Positions 26,490 to 35,264 of a stretch of 64,000 nucleotides of DNA are shown piece by piece. The stretch lies in contig NZ_CP045298.1 in assembly GCF_009363115.1 (NCBI RefSeq), positions 1,890,001 through 1,954,000 of the forward strand. Reading direction: 5' to 3'. The DNA comes from Paenibacillus brasilensis (GTDB lineage: Bacteria > Bacillota > Bacilli > Paenibacillales > Paenibacillaceae). The position numbers were made by a program, and so were the translations under genes. Under the pieces are notes generated by a model. The model did no database searches. It was not told the DNA's origin and worked only from the letters and a program-made list of their open reading frames with translations. Every line of letters starts with the position of its first letter. Within the stretch, counting starts at the first letter, position 1.

Positions 26490-27066
26490 CGGCTGCTGAG
26501 TACACCACCTTACTGATTCCTTTATACTCCCCTATTCGTACTTCCAAATCATCCTCGCAACTCAATACCTTAAATTCCGGTGTTTGTATTGCCAGTGGAA
26601 TAGCATCCTGAGCTAATTGCAAAATGTATTTATGAAATTCCTCCACCGCCTGATGTGCAAAGCGCTCTACATCAGGCTGAATAACCTTATTCATATAGGG
26701 TTTTCGAAGCTGGCTTAATTCGTCCTCCAGTTCTCCCCAAAAACTGAAAGCCCATCCTGCATCATAGACTCCTTGGCATGGCTCAGGATCGAAGAACCAG
26801 CTTTTATCATAGGCTCCGATGATATAGTTATAGTTTCGCTCCATCAGATAGGTGCGCCGCATGGAGTAGGTAATGTATCCGATTCTGGCTTTGGACACCT
26901 CTATATGCTTAGCTTGCTGACAAATCAATTGAAAGGATTGAATAAAAGATAAGATAAGTTCTTCTTTTCTCTGTTCATACAAAGACGCTACGTGGTGTAT
27001 TTTCTGATTCAGCACCTCTTCTGCGTAGGTCTTATGAAAGTGTTCTAGGGCTTCCAGTCTATTCAT
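26461..27066 (-). CDS. Hypothetical protein, first gene of the VgrG block
   Basis: 201 residues, mostly helical, no signal or membrane segment. Segments such as RIGYITYSMRRTYLMER, SWFFDPEPCQGVYDAGWAF and RKPYMNKVIQPDVERF look conserved in style but I do not recognise the family. AGGTGGGATT precedes ATG 27066. It begins the block, overlapping the next gene by 29 bases. Possible adaptor or chaperone by position only. Confidence 0.6.
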   Translation of the reverse strand: MNRLEALEHFHKTYAEEVLNQKIHHVASLYEQRKEELILSFIQSFQLICQQAKHIEVSKARIGYITYSMRRTYLMERNYNYIIGAYDKSWFFDPEPCQGVYDAGWAFSFWGELEDELSQLRKPYMNKVIQPDVERFAHQAVEEFHKYILQLAQDAIPLAIQTPEFKVLSCEDDLEVRIGEYKGISKVVYSAADGILHDSSR

Positions 27067-27518
27067 AATCCCACCTCTGAACCTATTATATAGAATATTT
27101 ACATGATATTACTGGTACTATCCTCCTATTTTATTACACTTTTTTCATATGATGAGATTTTAAATGAAAGCGTGAAAATTTACGAAAATCATTAACCATT
27201 TTCACAAATGTGTATTTATACGCCCTATATCTCTCAAAAAAGGCTCCTTACTAGACCAATGAGATGGAGGTTTGCGCAAGCGAGTAGGTAAATCGAAGCA
27301 GAAAGCTCGGTCTATAATAAAATAATCATGTATAATAAACAACAGCCTGTACTAAGAAACATGAGGAGTCCGCCTGAATAGAGGTTGGCTTGCGATGATA
27401 TGTGACCTACAATGGCAATAAAAACCCGTGACGGATAACGTCACGGGTTTTTATGTACGGTGACTGGCGAATAAAACCGCATCGTCGCTTCAAGCAGCAT
27501 GCATAGACACAGCCAGGC
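27067..27518. other. Gene-free stretch before the VgrG block
   Basis: AT-rich 450-base gap. A minus-strand TATAAT (27090-27085) could serve the VgrG block, but no clear -35 box is visible. The rest holds no reading frame with a start signal; the only clear element is the terminator at 27417-27454. Confidence 0.4.
27417..27454. terminator. Strong bidirectional terminator
   Basis: AAAACCCGTGAC/GTCACGGGTTTT, 12 base pairs, loop GGATAAC, T-runs on both strands. It lies 65 bases after the minus-strand nucleoside hydrolase. Confidence 0.85.
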
Positions 27519-28475
27519 TTAGTAGCGTTTGGGAGCAGCCAGCTTGGCCAAATCCGTCATATACGTAAAAAAGGCTTCCGGGTCTGTATCATATACCAGG
27601 TTCACAGGACGACCTTCCGCCTGCTCCACCGTTCTGCCTTGGCTTGGACCTTCAGCGATGACGCTGCATTGCACCGTCTTTTTCTTGACAATGTCCGGGC
27701 GTCCGACAGATGCAGTGGTCAGAACATCCCACAGAAAGTATGTTGAATTCGTTTCGCTATAAACGAGCGGCGGACAGCCTGCGTAGCAGTTGCCCAGGAA
27801 ATCCACGCCCTCATAGCGGCGCTCGGCAGCCCAACGATTGCGCACGGCTGGCGTTAATGGGACTTTGCTTGTGCTTTCCAGCGCCACCAGATCAATCGTG
27901 ATGCCGCTTTGCCAAACACGGTAAGCCGCTTCCGGGTCCCAGAATACATTCCACTCTGCTGTGCCGTCATGCTCCGGCTCCTCTACATTCCCTTTTTCAA
28001 AGGTGCCGCCCATCCATACCAGCTTATCAATCTTGGCTTCAATGTCCGGTGCGTCATCCAGCGCGCGTGCCAGATCGGTTAGCGGTCCGGTGAACAGCAA
28101 CAGCGTTTTACCTTCGGCTCCACGTACCTTTTCGATCAGATGCCGATGAGCCGGCAGGGACGAAAGCGGCGCTTCCATGCGCCCCGATTCATTCAGCACC
28201 GGTAATGCATCCACATAGAAGGAATGTATACGCCAAGCGGCAGGAAATGGATTTTTGCCGCGTGAATTGGATTTTGCAACTTCCACAGGCCCTTTATTTT
28301 GTCCAAAACGATCAATAATTTTACGACTGGCGTCCGTTGCAGGCTCCAGGTAGCCATCCGCCGGAATAACGGATACTCCAGTCAAATGAACCTGCTCCAT
28401 CTGAAGCAGCATAAACAGGGATACCAGATCATCTACTCCACCATCATGATTAAAATAAACGTTTGTCTGACTCAT
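27519..28475 (-). CDS. Nucleoside hydrolase, divergent subfamily
   Basis: 318 residues from ATG 28475, which has GGAAGGA 7-9 bases upstream; the longer frame lacks one. It belongs to the IUNH fold (YFNHDGGVDDLVSL, LLLFTGPLTDLARAL, WMGGTFEKGN, EWNVFWDPEAA), but the usual DVDTGIDDA motif is replaced by NHDGGVDD, so one metal-binding aspartate differs. Such variants are known within the family; substrate preference is not predictable. It stands alone, 17 kb from the purine operon. Confidence 0.85.
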   Translation of the reverse strand: MSQTNVYFNHDGGVDDLVSLFMLLQMEQVHLTGVSVIPADGYLEPATDASRKIIDRFGQNKGPVEVAKSNSRGKNPFPAAWRIHSFYVDALPVLNESGRMEAPLSSLPAHRHLIEKVRGAEGKTLLLFTGPLTDLARALDDAPDIEAKIDKLVWMGGTFEKGNVEEPEHDGTAEWNVFWDPEAAYRVWQSGITIDLVALESTSKVPLTPAVRNRWAAERRYEGVDFLGNCYAGCPPLVYSETNSTYFLWDVLTTASVGRPDIVKKKTVQCSVIAEGPSQGRTVEQAEGRPVNLVYDTDPEAFFTYMTDLAKLAAPKRY

Positions 28476-28658
28476 CTGTCTCTTCCTTCCTTTATCCCGG
28501 TAAAACAGGCTTGTTCTTATCGGCATCATTCTTCATTATGCTGATCGCTGCACAGGAGTAAATGTACCATACAGTATGCCACCCTACTAGCGACAGACCA
28601 CTTCTACGGCTCTATCACTGGATAAGGGAATTTTTTTGCTTGCACCGTGCTTAAGAAA

Positions 28659-29267
28659 TTAACCTTCCACCTTTGCCCCATAGGAGCGAGCCACCGCTAC
28701 AGCCTGCTGAATATCCAGTTTGGCTCCGGTGATGTTTAAATCTTTAAAATTCACACCATCCATCTTTGCACCACGCAGATCCGTTCCTTGAAGGTGCGCC
28801 TTATGTAATCTTGCCTGAGTAAGATCTGCTTCGCGTAGATCTGCCTTTTCCAGATTACATTCGGACAAGTCTGCTTCCTTGAAGCGTATTTTTCGCAAAT
28901 CCTGCTTCCTCAAATCTGCATGACGCAGGTTCGTATATGACCAGTCTCCACCCGTAATCGTGATCCCGTCCATATTGGCCCCCGCAAAATCTGAGCCCAC
29001 CAGCTTGCAATGATCAAACCGGGCTACAAACAGATTGGCACTGGTGAATAGACAATTCGTAAAAGCAGACTCCTTGTAATGAGAGGCATTGAGAACAGCT
29101 CCGGTAAAATCACAGTCCACAAAAGTACAGCCTTCCATGAGCGACTCATTCATCTCCACCCCCCGAAAACGGCATCGGGTAAAATTACAATTTGTCCACT
29201 CGCCTTCTCTGGCATCCATTGAGCCAAAATCACGGTTTTCATAGACCTCATCTGCATAAAAGAACAT
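28659..29267 (-). CDS. Pentapeptide-repeat protein
   Basis: 202 residues made almost entirely of A(D/N)Lxx-type repeats (for example SDFAGANMDG, ADLRKQDLRKIRFKEADL), folding into a right-handed quadrilateral beta helix that mimics DNA. Qnr and McbG proteins of this class protect gyrase, but most members have no known role. It follows a MarR regulator and a helicase-nuclease on the same strand, hinting at a drug or DNA-stress unit. GGGGAGAT precedes ATG 29267. Confidence 0.87.
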   Translation of the reverse strand: MFFYADEVYENRDFGSMDAREGEWTNCNFTRCRFRGVEMNESLMEGCTFVDCDFTGAVLNASHYKESAFTNCLFTSANLFVARFDHCKLVGSDFAGANMDGITITGGDWSYTNLRHADLRKQDLRKIRFKEADLSECNLEKADLREADLTQARLHKAHLQGTDLRGAKMDGVNFKDLNITGAKLDIQQAVAVARSYGAKVEG

Positions 29268-29306
29268 ATTATCTCCCCTATTCCTTGTCCCCTAAAACCA
29301 TGGAAT

Positions 29307-29816
29307 TCAGCATTCTGGCAAAGATCGCTCAAAACCGCTTTTCATTTTTCCGAGCAAGTTCTTCATGGTCTCATGATCCTGGGCCGTAAACTCAGACATA
29401 CACGATCCGATCAATTTCGTGTAATAAGGACCCACCGTCCTCAGTAGCTCTCGTCCGGCCTCCTTTAATCCGATGGCCACCATCCGTCCGTCACTTTCGT
29501 GAGCCACACGTTCGATCATATTATCCCGCTCCAGCCCGTCAATCAAACCAGTCATCGTTCCCCGTGTGACATCAGCCTTTTCAGCCAGCTCCGATGGTGT
29601 CATTCGATGCGGTGCATGAAAATGCAACAGGCTAAGGACGATAACTCGGCCCTGTGAGGCCCCCAGCCTGGCAAGATCCGTATCCATTTCTCTAAATATA
29701 CTGTTAGCCAAGCGCGCAAAAGTCACGAAAGTCTCCATATGGTCTACTTCGGCCTCCTCTTGACCAAAGCGGCGCAGCACCCCACGTATGGAGTCATTAT
29801 GAAAATTAAAATTCAT
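29307..29816 (-). CDS. MarR-family transcriptional regulator
   Basis: 169 residues. The winged-helix core is plain: MTPSELAEKADVTRGTMTGLIDGLERDNMIER followed by a wing with DGRMVAIGLKEAGRELL, here quoted in parts: TPSELAEKADV and RGTMTGLIDGLERD. Dimer helices flank it. Its ATG lies inside the last codons of the helicase gene (11-base overlap), and the pentapeptide gene follows, so it probably autoregulates this unit. Confidence 0.88.
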   Translation of the reverse strand: MNFNFHNDSIRGVLRRFGQEEAEVDHMETFVTFARLANSIFREMDTDLARLGASQGRVIVLSLLHFHAPHRMTPSELAEKADVTRGTMTGLIDGLERDNMIERVAHESDGRMVAIGLKEAGRELLRTVGPYYTKLIGSCMSEFTAQDHETMKNLLGKMKSGFERSLPEC

Positions 29817-32187
29817 AGTCTGTCCATTCCTTCCCTAATCCCGCTTGTTCCACCAAACGATAGCTCCTCCATTCCTCTGGCAGCAAAGAAGCATACGGCT
29901 CCTTGGCAAATCGATCATCTACCAGAACCAGCAGGCCTTCGTCCTGCTCTGTGCGGATAAGTCTGCCCCCTGCCTGCAAAACCTTATTCATTCCCGGGTA
30001 TACATACGCATAGTTAAAGCCGTTCCGTCCTTGCTCCGAGAAGTATTCCCGCAGGACATCCCGCTCTGCTCCAATTTGTGGCAATCCGACACCGACAACC
30101 ACAACCCCTTTTAAACGATCCCCTGGTAGATCGACCCCTTCGGCAAACACACCACCCAGCACAGCAAAGCCGAGCAGGGTGCGTTCCTGTCCAGGCTGGA
30201 ATGCTTCCAGAAAGCGATCGCGCTCCGGTTCGGTCATACCCGGACTTTGCACCAGCGTATCTGCGAGCACGTTCCGACTCATAAACTCCTCATATACCTC
30301 ACGCAAATACGGATAGGACGGGAAAAACACGAGGACATTCCCCTTAAGCTCCTCTGCCAGCCCAGCCAGCATGTCTACAATCGCTCCCTTCGAGCGCTCA
30401 CGATCCCGATAACGGATGGAGAGCGGCAACAGACGTACATCCCATTGCTCCTGATGGAAGGGAGAGGGAACCTGCAACGTATAGTCCTCCTCCTTCGCTC
30501 CCAGCATGTCTCGGTAGTAAGCAAGCGGCGTCAGCGTTGCCGAGAAGTAAATGGCAGAACGATAGCTCTTGATAGCCTGCCCGAGCAAGTGCGAGGGATC
30601 GAGGCAGAATAGCTTTACCCGCACTTCACTGCGTCCCGCTTCAATATAGGTAACGTAGCGTTCATCGTACAAAGCGGCGATTCGCAGCATATCTTGAGCG
30701 GCAAAGTACGTTTCCAGAAGCAATGCATAAGCCGCTCCCGTACCGCTTGCACGATGGGCATCGCTCACGCCGCCTCCCGATACCAGTTCACGTTCGGCTG
30801 CTTCCACAAAGGGTGCCAACAGCTCCAGCATCTCTTGCGGCGAGGATGTCTCCACTGCTTTTCCTGTATCTGCGTACCGTTTGCGCAGCGTAATCATATG
30901 CGCGTTCACTGCGCTCGCAGCCGCGGCAATCTCCGGGCTGAGCAGTTTAAACTCCCTTTTTAGCTCCAAAAAAGGCGATTTCTGCATTTCCGCCGAAAAC
31001 ATATCCCGACCGCGTTCCACCAGATTATGCGCCTCGTCCACCAATACAACACCTTTTCGTTTGTGTTCCTCAAGCAATCTCTTCAAAGAAATACGCGGAT
31101 CAAAAACATAGTTATAATCACTGATTATACCATCCGAGGCATACGCCACATCCAGTGAAAATTCAAACGGACATACCCTATGCTTGCGTGCATAATGCTC
31201 AATCACCGTCCGAGTCATTAATGTCTCATTCGCCAAAATATCGGACACCGCACCGTTGATTCGGTCATAATAGCCTTCGCACATGTTGCATGCTCCGGCA
31301 TCACAATCATTTTCATCCTTGAAGCAAATTTTATCCTTTGCCGTCAAAGTCACCACATGCATATGCAGTCCTTGCGTCTGCATTTTGGCATACGCTTCTT
31401 CTGCAGCTGCGCGGGTTGTGGTACGGGCTGTGACATAATATACTCGATTCACAAGCCCTTCGCCGATGGCCTTGATTGCAGGAAATAAGGTGGATATCGT
31501 TTTACCAATACCCGTAGGCGCTTTGGCAAACAGACTGACTCCTTCAGCAATTGTTTTGTACACCGAACCCGCGAGAGTACGCTGGCCTGAGCGATACGTG
31601 TCAAATGGAAAGTCCAGCATGGCAATACTGGCATCCCGCTGCTCCGCATGCGCTCTCAGCAGGAATGCATACGGTGCATAGCCGGCAATCATCTCCTGTG
31701 CAAAAGCTTCCAGCTCTGCAAAGGATAGCTCCCGTCTAAATCGGCGAATGTCTTCACCATGTGCCTGTACATAAGTAAGCTGAACCTGCATGGAATGATG
31801 TTGCTCCTCGCGAGCAATCATATAAGCGTATAAAAATGCTTGCGCCCAATGTACGGGTTGACCATCCCCCTGAATATCTTCAAGGGGAAGAGAAGTCGAT
31901 TTGATCTCATCAACCGTCCATACACCATCCAGCTCAATCAACCCGTCACAGCGGCCTTCGATCATAAATAATGTGTCCTGGTAATGAATTTCCGTGCGCA
32001 AATATACCTCTTTGCGGTCATGCTCCTTGTAGCCTTTCTGGATCACCTGATGCACGCGAGTTCCTTCCAGCATGCTGCTGTTCGAGCGGAAACCACTGTG
32101 AATGCTGCCGCTCCGATGCACATATTCCACAAGTGGACGCACCGATATATGAATTGGTTCCTTCATACGATCACCCGTTCCGGTCAT
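29806..32187 (-). CDS. XPD/DinG-type helicase with N-terminal PD-(D/E)XK nuclease domain
   Basis: 793 residues. The N-terminal 180 residues have a nuclease-like core (GRCDGLIELDG then VDEIKST). The rest is an SF2 DinG/XPD helicase: Walker A APTGIGKT, four cysteines (ICFKDENDCDAGACNMC) suited to a 4Fe-4S cluster, DEAH box VLVDEAHNLVERG, and the C-terminal motifs SATLTPL, AVLGGVFAEGVDLPG and QAGGRLIRTEQD. It likely unwinds and cuts DNA in repair or replication conflict. ATG 32187 is close to AAAGGA; ATG 32166 with GGTGAT is equally possible. Confidence 0.87.
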   Translation of the reverse strand: MTGTGDRMKEPIHISVRPLVEYVHRSGSIHSGFRSNSSMLEGTRVHQVIQKGYKEHDRKEVYLRTEIHYQDTLFMIEGRCDGLIELDGVWTVDEIKSTSLPLEDIQGDGQPVHWAQAFLYAYMIAREEQHHSMQVQLTYVQAHGEDIRRFRRELSFAELEAFAQEMIAGYAPYAFLLRAHAEQRDASIAMLDFPFDTYRSGQRTLAGSVYKTIAEGVSLFAKAPTGIGKTISTLFPAIKAIGEGLVNRVYYVTARTTTRAAAEEAYAKMQTQGLHMHVVTLTAKDKICFKDENDCDAGACNMCEGYYDRINGAVSDILANETLMTRTVIEHYARKHRVCPFEFSLDVAYASDGIISDYNYVFDPRISLKRLLEEHKRKGVVLVDEAHNLVERGRDMFSAEMQKSPFLELKREFKLLSPEIAAAASAVNAHMITLRKRYADTGKAVETSSPQEMLELLAPFVEAAERELVSGGGVSDAHRASGTGAAYALLLETYFAAQDMLRIAALYDERYVTYIEAGRSEVRVKLFCLDPSHLLGQAIKSYRSAIYFSATLTPLAYYRDMLGAKEEDYTLQVPSPFHQEQWDVRLLPLSIRYRDRERSKGAIVDMLAGLAEELKGNVLVFFPSYPYLREVYEEFMSRNVLADTLVQSPGMTEPERDRFLEAFQPGQERTLLGFAVLGGVFAEGVDLPGDRLKGVVVVGVGLPQIGAERDVLREYFSEQGRNGFNYAYVYPGMNKVLQAGGRLIRTEQDEGLLVLVDDRFAKEPYASLLPEEWRSYRLVEQAGLGKEWTDYEF

Positions 32188-32354
32188 ATTCCTTTCACTT
32201 TATCACGTAGATAAAGGAAACGTAAGGGACATAAGCATCGTTTGTGGTTGAGTGGTATTCACTCGCACTTATTTTTAACCGAAATATAGAAATGGAGCTT
32301 ATTACTTTATTCTCAGCAATGTCCAACTCACATTACAGCATAAAGGATAGGGTT

Positions 32355-33431
32355 ATGTTAAAAGAATTAATTAACAATTTTGCACTATTAACAAGCTTCT
32401 TATTCTTTGGGAATTTGCTTTCACGAAAATACGAACGTTACCTTGAAAAGCATAGAAATATCCATCGGGTAATAAACGGCTTAATGTTGGGACTGTTTGG
32501 TATACTTTTAATGATGGCCGGCTTATGGATCAGCGGAAATTTTGTGGTCGATCTGCGCCATTTGCCTATTATCATATCTGTTTATATGGGAGGACCGGTA
32601 TCTGGTCTGCTGACCACGCTGATCATAAGCCTGTACCGTATTTACATCACCGGTGGTTGGACAGTTATATCTCTTGCTGCTACTGTCAATTGCTTCATGA
32701 CCTTGGCCATTTCACTTACCTTTATTCGAGAAAAAAACCTAACGCTCAGCAAATGGATGTCAGCCGTGCTTGGATCTGCTGTTGTGTCGCTGTCAGCTAC
32801 TTTCTATGTGGCTAGTCCTCTCAATCCTGAATCTATTTTCATATTCACAACCATTAAGACGCTTGGCGGCTTGTTCGCTTATTTTATGATGAACCATATC
32901 AAAAAAACAGAACGGGCCATTCACCTGCTGGAGGAGGCTGCGAACCGGGATCATTTAACCGGATTATACAGTCCGCGCGCTTTCGATGCTTTGTTTGAAG
33001 AGGTCTTTCATACTTCCAAGGCTACAAAAAAACCCTTTGCACTCGTGATGCTGGATATTGACCACTTTAAAAAAATTAATGATACGTATGGTCATTTGAA
33101 CGGAGATACCGTCTTAAGCCAGTTGGGAATTTTGTTAAACCAGGAGTCTACAAGGAAGGCATATCCCTCCCGTAAAGGCGGAGAGGAATTTGCCATTCTG
33201 ATTGGAGATTGCGACAGCCAGACGGCCGAAGTTTTTGCCGAAAGGATACGAAAAGCCGTGGAAAAGGGCCCCTTTCAACTGAATGACGGAACCATCGTTC
33301 CTCTGACGGTATCTATCGGAGCAGGCAGTTTTCCTACCATTGCAGCAGATAAATTACTGGAGAAAGTGGATGATGCTCTGTATGAGGCTAAACGGTCAGG
33401 GCGTAACCGGGTAGAACTGGCAAAATCATAA
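32355..33431 (+). CDS. 5TMR-LYT membrane sensor diguanylate cyclase
   Basis: 358 residues from ATG 32355, which has AAGGA 7 bases upstream and the family's usual opening; the frame extends 37 codons further back without a ribosome binding site. Five or six hydrophobic spans match the LytS-type 5TM receptor (MGGPVSGLLTTLIISLYRIY). The C-terminal half is a GGDEF domain: DHLTGLYSPRAFD, MLDIDHFKKINDTYGH and KGGEEFAIL, so the signature is GGEEF, an active variant. The RxxD inhibitory site five residues before it is not present. It makes cyclic-di-GMP in response to a membrane signal. Confidence 0.9.
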   Translation: MLKELINNFALLTSFLFFGNLLSRKYERYLEKHRNIHRVINGLMLGLFGILLMMAGLWISGNFVVDLRHLPIIISVYMGGPVSGLLTTLIISLYRIYITGGWTVISLAATVNCFMTLAISLTFIREKNLTLSKWMSAVLGSAVVSLSATFYVASPLNPESIFIFTTIKTLGGLFAYFMMNHIKKTERAIHLLEEAANRDHLTGLYSPRAFDALFEEVFHTSKATKKPFALVMLDIDHFKKINDTYGHLNGDTVLSQLGILLNQESTRKAYPSRKGGEEFAILIGDCDSQTAEVFAERIRKAVEKGPFQLNDGTIVPLTVSIGAGSFPTIAADKLLEKVDDALYEAKRSGRNRVELAKS

Positions 33432-33566
33432 TTATTAGTCGCTAAATGTCAGGAAAGCTGGATTATTGTTAATAAAAAGTGGTAAAATGGAAATATAATC
33501 ATTATTATAAAAATCTTCTGCCGCTAGTGGAGACATGCCTTACAATCGACATGGGGGGTGGGCTTT

Positions 33567-33749
33567 TTGAACCTAGAACAATTGGAAAAACTCATGGAAA
33601 AGGAACGCCGCGAACTGAATCGTATGGCTAACTTACACGGATTAAGGGATGAACGTGTATTGGACAAATCCTCCCGGCTTGACCGAATTATGGACAAGTA
33701 CCTTCACACCAAGCGTGCGGTAAATCAAAACAATCAGGCACATTCATAA
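33567..33749 (+). CDS. Spo0E-like aspartyl-phosphate phosphatase
   Basis: 60-residue protein of the Spo0E/YnzD/YisI type: two helices with LEKERRELNRMANLHG and the signature S.LDRIMDKYL. Such proteins remove phosphate from Spo0A and delay sporulation. TTG 33567 is the probable start, behind a G-rich element (33553-33562); GTG 33558 lies inside that element. A terminator follows. Confidence 0.8.
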   Translation: MNLEQLEKLMEKERRELNRMANLHGLRDERVLDKSSRLDRIMDKYLHTKRAVNQNNQAHS

Positions 33750-33763
33750 AAGCAAGCTATATC

Positions 33764-33788
33764 GCTGCCCTTATGGGCAGCTTTTTTT
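33764..33788 (+). terminator. Intrinsic terminator
   Basis: GCTGCCC-TTAT-GGGCAGC followed by seven T, 15 bases after the Spo0E-like gene. Confidence 0.9.
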
Positions 33789-33860
33789 ATGTACAATCTG
33801 CCCCCCCTCCCTGCACGCATCGCACTCACATCGTAAACATTTACTCACGGAATACTAGGG

Positions 33861-34760
33861 CTACTTGCTGCCATACTCTGTCCGCAGCAGCTTCTGTGTG
33901 AACGATATCCATTCCCTGGCTGCAAAGGATAGATAACGATCCTTCTGCCAGATCATTCCCAAATGCCAAGGGATGACGGGGTCCACCAACGGAAGAACAC
34001 GCAAGCGCTCGGAATCCAGATCCCGGCAAATGGCCTCCGGTAAGAGCGCTACTCCCAGGTTCGCAGCAACCATTTCGCTAATGAGGTCCCATTGTGAGCT
34101 TTCGTAGACAACCCGCGGCTGAAAGCCGGCACGGATACACTCGGCAATGATACGGTCATGCAGCGTAAAATCCTTACGAAACAGTACAAATGCTTCCTCC
34201 GCCAGAGCGGATAGCGATACCTCCTTGCGCTCAGCCAGTGCATGCGTAGGGTGAACGAGCAGATTCAGCTTTTCCTCCACAAACAGAAAGGTCTCAAACA
34301 TATCTCCACTTGCAGGCAGCACAATCACTCCGATATCCAATGCCCCGGCTCCTACGTCCCGCTCCACTTTCTTTGCCCCATCCTCGAACAATTGAATGGT
34401 CACATCAGGATAGGCCTTGTGAAACTCCCCAATGACACGCGGAAAAAAGCTCGACCCAACCATCGGCGGCAGGCCGATGCGGATATGCCCTTTTTTCAGG
34501 TTCATCAAATCGCTCAGCTCCGAGGACAAGCTCTGAAAGGACTTCACAATCGCTTGGGCCTGAAGCTCAATCACCTTCCCAGCGTCCGTCAGCTCGATTC
34601 TTTTGCCAGTTCGATCGAACAAGGTAACCCCCAGCTCATCCTCCAGGCTTTTGATCGTCTTGCTGATCGTCGGCTGTGTAATGAACATGCTCTGGGCGGC
34701 CTTTGTAAAGCTGCGTAGCCGTGCGACTTCCAAAAAATATTGTAAATGTCGGATATCCAA
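33861..34760 (-). CDS. cidR: LysR-family regulator, CidR-like
   Basis: 299 residues from TTG 34760, which gives the standard LysR opening MDIRHLQYFLEVARL and has AGGTG 5 bases upstream. The HTH is plain (SFTKAAQSMFITQPTISKTI). The C-terminal part is the two-lobed effector domain. It is divergent from the cidA/cidB-type genes, exactly the ywbI-ywbHG arrangement of B. subtilis, where the regulator controls the murein-hydrolase exporter pair in response to acetate metabolism. Confidence 0.87.
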   Translation of the reverse strand: MDIRHLQYFLEVARLRSFTKAAQSMFITQPTISKTIKSLEDELGVTLFDRTGKRIELTDAGKVIELQAQAIVKSFQSLSSELSDLMNLKKGHIRIGLPPMVGSSFFPRVIGEFHKAYPDVTIQLFEDGAKKVERDVGAGALDIGVIVLPASGDMFETFLFVEEKLNLLVHPTHALAERKEVSLSALAEEAFVLFRKDFTLHDRIIAECIRAGFQPRVVYESSQWDLISEMVAANLGVALLPEAICRDLDSERLRVLPLVDPVIPWHLGMIWQKDRYLSFAAREWISFTQKLLRTEYGSK

Positions 34761-34811
34761 ACCTGCACCTTCTTCCATAGACAAACGGAATACGTTTCAT
34801 TCTTTATATGC

Positions 34812-34842
34812 ATTTTACTCATGAAAGCTTGTGATGTAAAAT
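34812..34842. promoter_or_regulatory. LysR-type operator in the cidR-cidA gap
   Basis: Inverted repeat ATTTTAC (34812-34818) and GTAAAAT (34836-34842), the arms extended by TCA/TGA, in the divergent intergenic region. The layout fits a LysR activator site upstream of the cidA start at 34893. Confidence 0.55.
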
Positions 34843-34892
34843 TTCATTACAGCTTGAAAAATAACGAAATTCAAAGATAGGAGTTAACATAT

Positions 34893-35264
34893 ATGAAAAG
34901 CTTCATACGCGGTGTCCTCCAGGTTGCCGTTCTGATGGCCTTTTCACTCATCCTGAACGCTGCAGTTTCCTGGCTCCATCTGCCTGTACCCGGTAGCATT
35001 GTTGGTATGGTGATCCTCTTTATTCTGCTGCAAACCGGCTTGGTCCGACTAAGCTGGATTGAGGTTGGCGCGAACTGGCTGCTGGCCGAACTGCTATTAT
35101 TCTTTATTCCCTCCGCTGTTGGTGTTATGAATTATTGGCCGATGCTGGAGCACGATGGTATGAGTATTATGCTGGTGGTACTGCTCGGCACCTTCCTGGT
35201 GATGGCCTGCACGGGTATGGTCGCCAGTCTGCTAGGTAAACGAAAGGAGCACAAATCATCATGA
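34893..35264 (+). CDS. cidA: CidA/LrgA-family holin-like protein
   Basis: 123 residues, four hydrophobic segments. Landmarks LPVPGSIVGMVILFILLQ and ELLLFFIPSAVGVMNYW match CidA/LrgA. In the Cid model the protein forms membrane pores and influences murein hydrolase activity and cell death during overflow metabolism. The stop overlaps the next start by four bases (ATGA). GGAG precedes ATG 34893. Confidence 0.9.
   Translation: MKSFIRGVLQVAVLMAFSLILNAAVSWLHLPVPGSIVGMVILFILLQTGLVRLSWIEVGANWLLAELLLFFIPSAVGVMNYWPMLEHDGMSIMLVVLLGTFLVMACTGMVASLLGKRKEHKSS

Noticed and set aside
13867..27066. Whole block as an ordinary prophage
   Set aside because: No terminase, capsid, portal, tail tape measure, integrase or holin gene is present; only spike-type genes occur.
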